DNA of 9,924 nt, taken from an uncultured Lachnospiraceae bacterium (GTDB taxonomy: Bacteria; Bacillota; Clostridia; Lachnospirales; Lachnospiraceae). The position numbers were made by a program, and so were the translations under genes. The DNA lies in the NCBI GenBank assembly GCA_947382415.1, contig CANCYO010000087.1, positions 1 through 9,924 of the forward strand, in the 5' to 3' direction. Of this stretch, positions 1 through 6,097 are shown one piece after another; position 1 is the stretch's first letter; every line of letters begins with the position of its first letter. The notes beneath the pieces are model-generated. The model worked only from the letters and a program-made list of their open reading frames with translations. It had not been told where the DNA came from and did not search any database.

Positions 1-850
1 AGGCATGCATGGGCTGACCGTACTCTTCCATGACATAATTGGTGATATCCACCAGATTATTGATGGGACGAATGCCGCTGGCGGCAAGTCTTCTCTGCAT
101 CCACTCCGGGGAGGGACCGAGTTTGATATTTTTGCAGACTCTCGCACAGTATCTGGAACACAGATCGGGATCCTGCACCTCCACCGATATATAGTCCCGC
201 ACATCCTCACCGTTTCCCACTGCCTTCACTTCAGGCGGATTAAAGGGCTTTCTGAAGGTTGCCGCCGCCTCTCTCGCCACACCCAGCACACTATAACAGT
301 CTACACGATTGCTGGTTATTTCATACTCAAAAACGGTGTCGCGAAGCCCCAGAAGCTCCACCGCATCCGCTCCGATCTGCGCGTCGGACGAAAGAATATA
401 GATTCCCTCCTCAGGCGCATCGGGATACATATTTCTGTCGGAGCCAAGCTCCTCGATGGAGCACATCATGCCGTTGGACTCCACGCCCCGCAGCTTTCCC
501 GCCTTGATGCGGATGCCCTCCTCGGGAAGCGGCCCGCCGTCATGACCGCCTGCCACCTTGCCGCCGTCAAGCACCACGGGCACTTTGTCTCCCTCCTTGA
601 CATTGTGCGCTCCGGTGACGATCTGAATGGTCTCCTGGCCGGTATCCACCTGACAGACGATGAGTTTGTCTGCATCGGGATGAGGGCTGATGCTCTTAAT
701 CTGCCCCACTATGATCTTCTCCAGATTTTTATCCTTTCTCTCAAAACCCTCCACCTTGGTACCGGTAAGGGTCATTGCGTCCCGATACTCCTGATCCGTA
801 CAGTCGAGGTCGGGAACATATGCTTTGATCCATGACAGGGATGTATTCAT
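1..850 (-). CDS. pheT: Phenylalanyl-tRNA synthetase beta subunit, 3'-truncated by window edge
   Basis: PheT pairs with PheS in an alpha2beta2 cytoplasmic enzyme that charges tRNA-Phe; the beta subunit binds tRNA and carries the editing site. My translation from the ATG at 850 begins MNTSLSWIKAYVPDLD and stays open for 283 codons to the window edge, so roughly the C-terminal two thirds (full PheT is about 800 residues) are missing. Residues about 40-155 form the EMAP/OB-like tRNA-binding domain, with the familiar HPDADKL and SNGMMCS segments. The B3/B4 editing domain follows, ending here in IRPINNLVDITNYVMEEYGQPMHA-type sequence (written here in part: NNLVDITNYVMEE). An AGAAAGGA ribosome site lies upstream. 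It follows pheS after an unusually long 129-bp gap and is presumably cotranscribed from the T-box leader. No frameshift is visible. Confidence 0.97.
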   Translation of the reverse strand, partial: MNTSLSWIKAYVPDLDCTDQEYRDAMTLTGTKVEGFERKDKNLEKIIVGQIKSISPHPDADKLIVCQVDTGQETIQIVTGAHNVKEGDKVPVVLDGGKVAGGHDGGPLPEEGIRIKAGKLRGVESNGMMCSIEELGSDRNMYPDAPEEGIYILSSDAQIGADAVELLGLRDTVFEYEITSNRVDCYSVLGVAREAAATFRKPFNPPEVKAVGNGEDVRDYISVEVQDPDLCSRYCARVCKNIKLGPSPEWMQRRLAASGIRPINNLVDITNYVMEEYGQPMHA

Positions 851-979
851 ATCATTTTTTCCTTTCTATTCCACTTTTCCACTTTCTTCACTTTCTCCAT
901 TTTCCATGATTCACATTGTTTGCATGTTTTCCAAGATTTTCATGTTCTCATGATTTTTCCTTCATGCTTCCGTGATCTG
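851..979 (-). other. Purine-rich low-complexity pheS-pheT intergenic spacer
   Basis: On the coding strand this spacer is strongly purine-biased and made of short degenerate repeats. These are variants of GAAAGTG, GGAAAAGTGGAA and AACATGAAAA, with several ATG trinucleotides. Only tiny ORFs occur, such as a 13-codon ATG...TAG at about 906-865. I see no terminator or promoter, so pheS and pheT probably stay cotranscribed. Its end provides the pheT ribosome binding site. Confidence 0.5.
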
Positions 980-1999
980 TCAAAACTGACTCAGTAAACG
1001 GATATCGTTTTCATATAAGAGACGCATGTCGTCAATCTCGTACTTCAGAAGCGCAATACGCTCCAGTCCCACTCCAAAGGCAAAACCTGAGTATTCTGCG
1101 GGATCGATACCGCTCATCTCAAGTACATGAGGGTGTACCATGCCGCAGCCCAGAATTTCAATCCAGCCCTCGCCCTTACAGAACCGGCAGCCTGCGCCGC
1201 CGCATTTGAAACAGGTTACATCCATCTCCGCGCTGGGCTCGGTGAACGGGAAATGATGGGGACGGAATTTTACTTTCGTGCCCTCACCGAACAATTCTCT
1301 CGCAAACTCGGCAAGCGTTCCCTTCAAATCCGCAAACGTAATATTTCTGTCGATCACCAGTCCCTCTACCTGATGGAAAGAGGGGGAATGGGTGGCGTCT
1401 ACCTCGTCAGCACGGAATACGCGCCCCGGAGCGATCATGCGTATGGGAAGTTTTCCTTTCTCCATCTCGTGAACCTGTACACCGGACGTCTGGGTACGCA
1501 GCAGGATATCTCCGTTGATATAAAAAGTGTCCTGCTCGTCCTTGGCCGGATGATCCGCCGGAATATTCAATGCCTCAAAATTATAATAATCTTTCTCGAC
1601 CTCAGGGCCTTCCACCACCTCATAACCCATACCGACAAAGATGCGCTCTACTTCCTCCAAAGCAATGGTGTTGGGATGCCGGTGCCCGATCTCCGCCTTC
1701 TTGGCGGGCAGGGTCACGTCGATCACCTCCGCTTTCATTCTGGCCTCCCGCACGGCGCGCTCCATCCGGCTGCGATGCTCTTCCAGCACCCGCTCGATCT
1801 CCGCGCGGGTGTCATTCACCCACTGTCCGACCTTGGGACGCTCCTCCGGCGCCACATCCTTCATGGATTTTAAGACACTGGTCAGCTCACCCTTTTTACC
1901 GAGAACACTCACGCGAATCTCGTTGAGTTTTTCTGTGGTGTCACAGCTTTTGATCTGTGCCAGAGCCTGCTCTTTGATTTGATCTAACTTGGCTTTCAT
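980..1999 (-). CDS. pheS: Phenylalanyl-tRNA synthetase alpha subunit
   Basis: PheS is the catalytic class II subunit of phenylalanyl-tRNA synthetase, forming Phe-AMP and transferring Phe to tRNA-Phe in the cytoplasm. The 339-residue length is normal for the family. Residues about 1-90 are the N-terminal coiled-coil arm that contacts tRNA. Motif 1 lies around 120-150 (GMGYEVVEGPEVEKDYYNF). Motif 2 is around 192-214, with RVFRADEVDATHSPSFHQVE. Motif 3 is at 305-320 (GFAFGVGLERIALLKY). A CX2CX4CX2C cluster (C263, C266, C271, C274) precedes the GWIEILGCGMVHP segment; this is common in Firmicute PheS. The ATG at 1999 follows AGAGG at about 6 bp. A GC-rich self-complementary GCGCG...GCGC stretch sits just upstream of that site. 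Expression should be controlled by the T-box leader upstream. pheT follows. Confidence 0.98.
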   Translation of the reverse strand: MKAKLDQIKEQALAQIKSCDTTEKLNEIRVSVLGKKGELTSVLKSMKDVAPEERPKVGQWVNDTRAEIERVLEEHRSRMERAVREARMKAEVIDVTLPAKKAEIGHRHPNTIALEEVERIFVGMGYEVVEGPEVEKDYYNFEALNIPADHPAKDEQDTFYINGDILLRTQTSGVQVHEMEKGKLPIRMIAPGRVFRADEVDATHSPSFHQVEGLVIDRNITFADLKGTLAEFARELFGEGTKVKFRPHHFPFTEPSAEMDVTCFKCGGAGCRFCKGEGWIEILGCGMVHPHVLEMSGIDPAEYSGFAFGVGLERIALLKYEIDDMRLLYENDIRLLSQF

Positions 2000-2111
2000 C
2001 CTCTTCCTCTTTCTGCGCCCAAGGCGCGCTTTTATTTTCCGCTGACACTTTGCAGATTACCGCCCGTACAGTATGCTCCGCAGACAATGGATTCCCATCG
2101 CGTAAGGGCAT

Positions 2112-2142
2112 AAAAAATCCCCTGCCGTCATCCGGCAAGGGA
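2112..2142 (-). terminator. T-box attenuator terminator of pheST
   Basis: On the minus strand the arms at 2142-2133 and 2127-2118 pair at 9 of 10 positions around a 5-nt loop, followed by a run of T (2117-2112). The 5' arm contains CCCTTGC, which is also complementary (with one bulge) to GCAGGG at 2167-2162 in the T-box element. The terminator and antiterminator are therefore mutually exclusive, as expected for a T-box attenuator. Confidence 0.93.
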
Positions 2143-2403
2143 CGTATATCACGCGGTACCACCCTGCTTCCCGATCATAAAGTACCGCTTATCATACGAT
2201 ACCTTTCTCTCGGGCTCTCATCCTGCGCATAACGTGCGCGATCCGGCTCGAACTACAGACAAAAAGAAACTTTCCGCTTTCACTCGAACGGCTCCGGTGG
2301 GAAATTCATCTCTTTATCTGAACTGAAGCGGGCTCTCAGCCGCCGGCCCACTCTCTCTGACAGAAGATAAAAGACTACTCTGCACCTTCTCTGCCTTTCA
2401 CTT
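2112..2403 (-). promoter_or_regulatory. T-box leader (tRNA-Phe sensing) upstream of pheS
   Basis: T-box leaders bind uncharged tRNA: the specifier codon pairs with the anticodon, and the UGGN bulge pairs with the tRNA acceptor end to stabilise an antiterminator. The diagnostic T-box sequence AGGGTGGTACCGCG is present at 2165-2152. Its UGGU bulge would pair with the A discriminator of tRNA-Phe. At the 5' end, GGTG/CACC and CTTTTATCT/AGATAAAG segments close Stem I. They flank internal loops, with an AGAGTAG stretch on the 5' side and a TTC (2303-2301) on the 3' side, so the specifier is read as UUC (Phe), matching the downstream gene. The terminator at 2112-2142 completes the switch. A 10-mer, TGAGAGCCCG, occurs twice in the leader (2338-2329 and 2220-2211). 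Specifier assignment is by eye; the T-box identity is very secure. Confidence 0.95.
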
Positions 2404-2409
2404 CCATCT

Positions 2410-2438
2410 ATTGTAGACAATTTATGTAAAAATGTCAA
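2410..2438 (-). promoter_or_regulatory. Sigma-A-type promoter of the pheST T-box transcript
   Basis: A perfect -35 TTGACA (2438-2433) and a -10 TACAAT (2415-2410) are separated by exactly 17 bp. Transcription should start near 2403, just before Stem I of the T-box leader. It lies 25 bp downstream of the ComFB-like gene's stop codon, so pheST does not depend on that gene's promoter. Confidence 0.9.
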
Positions 2439-2463
2439 GTGCTTTATTCCGCATAACCGGCAC

Positions 2464-2772
2464 TTACCCAGCTGTCAGATTTCCGCCATCTTCACTGACA
2501 AAATGCGTATTTTTATGAGGTGATTTCCCCACAATCTCAATCCCATTGCTCACAGCCACCGTGACTTCAATATCACGCTGTGTCTGGCTCGATGCAAACT
2601 GATATAAAACCTTCCCCTTGAGCGACTGCACATACTGTGGCGGAAGACGGTTCAACGCATAGGCTGCCACATCCATCTTGCAGCTGTCGCATTTACAGTA
2701 ATCTGTGCCCGCCCACAATTGGTCGATCTTATTCAGCACAGTCTCTTCCATTAAATTTATCAACCCCGTCAT
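2464..2772 (-). CDS. ComFB-family protein (late competence protein ComFB-like)
   Basis: This small protein of 102 residues matches the ComFB family by eye. It has a short N-terminal helix (LINLMEETVLNKIDQLW), a cysteine cluster CKCDSC (C26, C28, C31), the characteristic DVAAYALNRLPPQYV segment (34-48), and a basic C-terminal region. In Bacillus ComFB is encoded in the comF competence operon; ComFB-domain proteins have more recently been described as cyclic di-nucleotide receptors. Which role applies here is inference. The cysteines could bind metal. An upstream in-frame ATG at 2787 would add five residues, but it has no ribosome site, whereas the ATG at 2772 is preceded by GAGGT at about 7 bp, so I chose 2772. 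It has its own promoter and lies upstream of pheST with no clear terminator between. No comFA or comFC neighbours are seen. Confidence 0.85.
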   Translation of the reverse strand: MTGLINLMEETVLNKIDQLWAGTDYCKCDSCKMDVAAYALNRLPPQYVQSLKGKVLYQFASSQTQRDIEVTVAVSNGIEIVGKSPHKNTHFVSEDGGNLTAG

Positions 2773-2811
2773 TGCCGTACCTCGCATAAATGATACAAAT
2801 CATAAGTAGTT

Positions 2812-2826
2812 GAGTATACTATACTC
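2812..2826. promoter_or_regulatory. 15-bp perfect palindrome, candidate operator of the ComFB-like gene
   Basis: GAGTATA-C-TATACTC is a perfect 7-1-7 inverted repeat. It begins 12 bp downstream of the -10 box at 2838-2843, so it would cover about +5 to +20 of the transcript, a typical position for a repressor roadblock. A second, weaker repeat, ATGAT-ACAA-ATCAT, follows at 2790-2803. The regulator is unknown. Confidence 0.5.
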
Positions 2827-2837
2827 TCCCCTCTATT

Positions 2838-2866
2838 ATTATGATCGCAAAAAACGGAGTTGTCAA
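2838..2866 (-). promoter_or_regulatory. Sigma-A-type promoter of the ComFB-like gene
   Basis: A perfect -35 TTGACA (2866-2861) and a -10 CATAAT (2843-2838) are 17 bp apart. The predicted start is near 2831, about 60 bp upstream of the chosen start codon. It lies in the 149-bp gap after the YihY-like gene, where I found no convincing terminator; ATTGCAGG is directly repeated there but has no U-tract. Confidence 0.82.
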
Positions 2867-2936
2867 TAATCAATTTGGGTTCTGCCCATACGATTCCACG
2901 CCCTGCAATGTCCGGGCCTGCAATAAAACAAAGCTC

Positions 2937-3773
2937 TTATTCCTGTTTCGTGCCCATGATCACTCTGTTTACCGGTTCAAAATACTGGTTCAGATAGGCC
3001 CCGATCATGATAATATACACGCCCAGATACATCCAGATCATGACGATTACAATGATGGACAGGCTGCCATAGATGCTGTAGGCCCCGGAACGGCTCACAT
3101 ACAGGGAAAAGCCCCAGGAAAAGATACTCCACACCACAGCGGTAAAGCTGGCTCCGGGAATCTGTTCCCGGAAGCTGAGCTTCTTATCCGGGACATAAGC
3201 ATAGACCGCGGCAAAGAGAGGAGTCAGTATCACCCATACCACCAAAAACCGAAACTCCATATACAACGACACCAGATAACGCATCTGCGGCACCCGATGA
3301 AGCATCAGATTTACCAGCTGATTGCCAAACACCATGACAAACAGAAAAAGAATCATGACAACAAGCATCACCACCGTATAAAAACAGGCGATCAGGCGGA
3401 TCAGCAGGTAATTTCTTTTCTCCTCCACATCATTGATGGCGTTAAGCCCCCGCATCAAAGCCAATACGCCCTTTCCCGCAGACCAGATCGTTGCAATGAT
3501 GGCCAGTGACAGCGCTCCCGCCGAGGTCCGGTACACTTCGCGAATCAGATCCGTGGCCAGTGAATCCACGGCCTCCGGCGTTACGTCCGTCACCACATCC
3601 ACCAGATTTTCCTCTGTGAGCGGGGTATAAGGCAGCACCGTGCAGAGCACCATCAGCATCGGAACCAGAGACAGAAAGAAGAAAAAGGCTGTGCTGGCCG
3701 CATAAGTAGCTATGCTCTTTTTGCGCATTTTATCGGAAAAATCCGCCCATATCCGAAATGTTTTTTGCAGCAT
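2937..3773 (-). CDS. YihY/BrkB-family multi-pass inner membrane protein
   Basis: A 278-residue integral membrane protein of the YihY/virulence factor BrkB family, members of which were once mislabelled ribonuclease BN. The molecular function of the family is unsettled. Hydrophobic segments lie at about 25-48 (TAFFFFLSLVPMLMVL), 85-112, 125-155, 170-195, 205-225 and 232-262, giving six predicted helices. Family hallmarks include an ATYAASTAFFFFLSLVP start, a GASFTAVVW segment and the C-terminal YGSLSIIVIVMIWMYLG segment. The ATG at 3773 has a strong GAGGGGAG ribosome site at 7 bp that overlaps the stop region of the upstream SpoIID-like gene. The 13-bp gap makes the two genes an operon with coupled translation likely. 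A role in envelope or sporulation with its partner is inference from position only. Confidence 0.92.
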   Translation of the reverse strand: MLQKTFRIWADFSDKMRKKSIATYAASTAFFFFLSLVPMLMVLCTVLPYTPLTEENLVDVVTDVTPEAVDSLATDLIREVYRTSAGALSLAIIATIWSAGKGVLALMRGLNAINDVEEKRNYLLIRLIACFYTVVMLVVMILFLFVMVFGNQLVNLMLHRVPQMRYLVSLYMEFRFLVVWVILTPLFAAVYAYVPDKKLSFREQIPGASFTAVVWSIFSWGFSLYVSRSGAYSIYGSLSIIVIVMIWMYLGVYIIMIGAYLNQYFEPVNRVIMGTKQE

Positions 3774-3786
3774 GTGTCTGCTCCCC

Positions 3787-5760
3787 TCAATAAATTGCTC
3801 TCAGACTGCAGTCCTCGTAAAAAAACAGTAATATCTCCTCATAGGAGTAGCCCTTCCGGGCCATGGCCCTGGCTCCGTTCTGGCTCATGCCCACTCCGTG
3901 TCCAAAACCGCCTCCTGTCAGGGTATATCCTATCACATTCCCGTTCTTTTTACCAGCCTCAATGATAAAGAAGCCGCTGGGCAGAAGATTGGGCATCTCC
4001 ACCAGACTCTCATCCGCCCGGCGCACTTTTGTCTCCCCGTCACAAAGCACATAACGGATATTGTGCTCGGATATGACCTTATAGGTCCCCTTATCCGTCT
4101 CCAGAATCAGCTCGTCAGCCACTCCGCCGCTGCCTCTGACAGCGATGTACAGTTTCCGAAGCGCCGTGAACTTCTTAGGCTCCGCACTGATATACTCTCC
4201 CTTTTTCAGCGTCAGGATCAGCTTCTCATTGGCTTTATAGCGCTTTTTCAAAACCTCATAAATACGGTCAGTGGAGAGCTTCTCCACCTCATAGCTCCAG
4301 CGGTACCACCCCTCTTCGGACTCGAAATCATCCTTATTGACATTGGTGATGAAATCCGCAAAATGTTCTTCCTCACGCAGATACTCTCCCAGCTGCGCCT
4401 GTGTGGAAGCGCTGACTGCCTCGCCTGTTGTCCGGCGCTGCTCCCGCAGCATCAGCTTCTCCTGCATCAACGTCTCATTGACAGCCTCCGCCTTGAGATA
4501 TGTGATCTCCCCCGCGGCCTCCGTCTTCCAGACATTGGCGTCGCTTCCCACGCCGCAGGAGGTGGAATAATAATAAGTACCCGCAAGCGATCCCGCATCC
4601 GTATACAAAAGCTGTCCATAGGTCTCTTTCACAGCCCGGGTGGTGCTCTCCTGCTCAAGGATGTTATTATATACTTGATAGGAAGTGCTGTCGTCCACAT
4701 GGGCCCCGTAAGCAGGATATGCAGCATGCTGCATATGACCATAGGCATATGTACGGGCACAGACCGCCTGAGCCTTTAACGCCTCCCCGGAATAAGACGC
4801 CGGCATTTCGCTGGGCACCACGGAATACAGATATTCCTCCAGAGACACTTCATTGATCACCGCAATGCCCTTTGTCTCCCGGATCAATTCCATATGTCCC
4901 CGATACCCGGGAATTCCCTGGCTGCGGCTTACGTTTTTTAAGATCACCTTGCCTGTCAGCACGGCGGGGCGCACTTGAATTCTGTCACCGGCAAAATAAT
5001 CGCTGTTGCAGTCTATCACAACCTCCTCGCCGGCGGCATGGGTCTCCTCCGTCTCCTGTCCGGATTCCCCATAGCGCAGGATAAAATCCGTGTCGGCAGA
5101 AAGCACCAGCTTCTCGTGCAGATTGCCGCCATAGTCCCCGGTCTTGATCAACACACGGATGGTGTCCATGGTCTCCTCCCGCACCATGAGAATACCGCAG
5201 ACCTCGCCGTCTTCCATGACAAGGTCCGCAAAATCATACCCGAATGCCAGATCCTGATAACTGCACATGGACAATGTGCCGTAAATGCGATACCCCTTGT
5301 AATCCTCCGCCAGCGGAAGCCGTCCATACCCATCCACTTCTACAAAAGCTTCATCGGCGCTCAGAATGACGCCATGCAGCTTCTCCGTGAGGAGCCTTAG
5401 ATCCGTCACCCGACCGTCCGTCAGAATCACATCCGCCACCTGTTCTCTCCCGCTCCAGTCCGGCTGATACAGAGCCCCCTCCACAGTGCCGTAATCATAG
5501 CTCTCTTCCACACCGTCGCGATAGAGCAGCAGATTATCCTCTCCTACTTCTATGAGCCATACATTGGAGAGCTTCTCCACCACGGGGACATGAGGTTCGG
5601 GAGCGGGCTCCTTCTCATCCGAATCCCGCATAACTACAAAAAGCCGTCCCAGAAAGAGAAATACCAGCAGCAAAATTCCCAGCATACTGACCCATGCCTT
5701 CATCTGCATTCTCTCCCGGCGGCTCATTTGATTTGTATACTTCCAATCTCCGATTCCCAA
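3787..5760 (-). CDS. SpoIID/LytB-domain membrane-anchored protein
   Basis: SpoIID-type proteins are lytic transglycosylases acting on peptidoglycan glycan strands denuded of stem peptides, in Bacillus during engulfment of the forespore. This 657-residue protein has one N-terminal membrane anchor (about 24-46), then an extra domain of roughly 230 residues rich in strand-like sequence. The SpoIID domain is near 285-405, with EVSLEEYLYSVVPSEMP holding the catalytic-type Glu (E318). ALKAQAVCARTYAYG follows, and a STSCG segment carries Cys402. The C-terminal hallmark GGGFGHGVGMSQNGARAMA is near 615-640. It is about twice the size of Bacillus SpoIID because of the N-terminal domain and a mid-protein insertion, so it may be a paralogue rather than the sporulation protein itself. 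The start shown is TTG after AGAGGG; an ATG at 5727 is an alternative. The YihY-like gene follows by 13 bp. Confidence 0.9.
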   Translation of the reverse strand: MGIGDWKYTNQMSRRERMQMKAWVSMLGILLLVFLFLGRLFVVMRDSDEKEPAPEPHVPVVEKLSNVWLIEVGEDNLLLYRDGVEESYDYGTVEGALYQPDWSGREQVADVILTDGRVTDLRLLTEKLHGVILSADEAFVEVDGYGRLPLAEDYKGYRIYGTLSMCSYQDLAFGYDFADLVMEDGEVCGILMVREETMDTIRVLIKTGDYGGNLHEKLVLSADTDFILRYGESGQETEETHAAGEEVVIDCNSDYFAGDRIQVRPAVLTGKVILKNVSRSQGIPGYRGHMELIRETKGIAVINEVSLEEYLYSVVPSEMPASYSGEALKAQAVCARTYAYGHMQHAAYPAYGAHVDDSTSYQVYNNILEQESTTRAVKETYGQLLYTDAGSLAGTYYYSTSCGVGSDANVWKTEAAGEITYLKAEAVNETLMQEKLMLREQRRTTGEAVSASTQAQLGEYLREEEHFADFITNVNKDDFESEEGWYRWSYEVEKLSTDRIYEVLKKRYKANEKLILTLKKGEYISAEPKKFTALRKLYIAVRGSGGVADELILETDKGTYKVISEHNIRYVLCDGETKVRRADESLVEMPNLLPSGFFIIEAGKKNGNVIGYTLTGGGFGHGVGMSQNGARAMARKGYSYEEILLFFYEDCSLRAIY

Positions 5761-5772
5761 TCTGCCAATTCC
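5743..5772. repeat. Imperfect direct repeat spanning the spoIID-like start region
   Basis: CCAATCTCCGATTCC (5743-5757) and CCAATCTGCCAATTCC (from 5757) are near-identical adjacent units on the plus strand, overlapping by one base. The duplication spans the proposed TTG start at 5760 and places two similar AGATTGG sequences near the initiation site. This is what makes the exact start uncertain. Confidence 0.6.
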
Positions 5773-5807
5773 CTCTCACACGATTATTATGTCGTCTATG
5801 CCGTACT

Positions 5808-5846
5808 GCTTATCCCGTATACTGCTTATCCTACACACCGCTTATC
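5808..5846. repeat. Three 16-bp-spaced GATAAGC direct repeats upstream of the spoIID-like gene
   Basis: GCTTATC on the plus strand (GATAAGC on the minus strand) occurs at 5808-5814, 5824-5830 and 5840-5846, an exact 16-bp period, with the bases between partly conserved (CTGCTTATCC). The array lies between the RNA terminator and the spoIID-like gene. A CATAAT -10-like box follows at about 5793-5788 on the minus strand without a good -35. The repeats could be activator sites or a minisatellite. Confidence 0.65.
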
Positions 5847-5848
5847 TT

Positions 5849-5875
5849 AAAAGAGCAGTCCTTTCGGACTGCTCT
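5849..5875 (-). terminator. Rho-independent terminator of the pckA/ncRNA region
   Basis: A perfect 10-bp stem (AGAGCAGTCC at 5852-5861 with GGACTGCTCT at 5866-5875) encloses a 4-nt loop, which reads GAAA on the minus strand. It ends in CTCTTTT on the minus strand. The plus-strand side also ends T-rich (CTCTTTTG), so it may work in both directions. It ends transcripts from the ncRNA promoter and any pckA read-through. Confidence 0.9.
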
Positions 5876-5922
5876 CTCTTTTGTCTGCTTTCAAATGCCC
5901 AAAATGCCGCCCCTTGTTTTTT

Positions 5923-6092
5923 GACTCCTAGCAATGCTAGGTGGGTTACCGCAACCAAACTTTTGTCTTCCCCTGCGAACCGGCGGCACATGTACCGACG
6001 TGGAGGCCTGACAGCCATCTGGCAATATAGGAGTCCCGTTTAAAGTAAATGTAGGTTCAAAACGAACAAGGGTTATCGCGCATTTCAGGTTA
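5923..6092 (-). ncRNA. Probable structured non-coding RNA, family unassigned (raiA/ARRPOF-type or 6S-like candidate)
   Basis: No ORF explains this stretch, yet it has a strong minus-strand promoter (6098-6126), a terminator beyond it (5849-5875), and dense complementarity. Pairs seen by eye on the minus strand: CCCTTG (6072-6067) with CAGGGG (5975-5970), and nested inside it GAACC (6058-6054) with GGTTC (5981-5977). GTAACC (6093-6088) can pair with GGTTGC (5956-5951). An 8-bp match GACTCCTA (6035-6028)/TAGGAGTC (5930-5923) would form a pseudoknot with the first helix or compete with the local hairpin CCTAGC-ATT-GCTAGG (5941-5927). A CGGTAC/GTGCCG hairpin lies near 6000-5985. The length, about 170 nt, suits a stand-alone small RNA. 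It lacks the simple rod expected of 6S RNA. The end points and family are inference. Confidence 0.6.
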
Positions 6093-6097
6093 CTATT

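Noticed and set aside
5..835. Long plus-strand ORF antisense to pheT
   Set aside because: The minus strand encodes an unmistakable PheT; the plus-strand peptide is a shadow with no ribosome site or family resemblance.
865..906. 13-codon minus-strand ORF in the pheS-pheT spacer
   Set aside because: It is made of the spacer's purine repeats and has no ribosome site; chance is the simplest explanation.
1941..2162. 73-codon minus-strand ORF between the T-box and pheS
   Set aside because: It overlaps the T-box, terminator and start of pheS in another frame; it has no ribosome site and no family resemblance.
2841..3509. Plus-strand 222-codon ORF opposite the YihY-like gene
   Set aside because: Its His/Asp/Gln-rich composition is the complement of membrane-helix codons; the minus-strand protein is clearly real.
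3898..4779. Plus-strand 293-codon ORF opposite the SpoIID-like gene
   Set aside because: It runs antisense through the conserved SpoIID domain, and no ribosome site or recognisable motif was seen.
5804..5850. CRISPR array
   Set aside because: The repeats are only 7-10 bp at a 16-bp period, with no spacers of CRISPR size and no cas genes.
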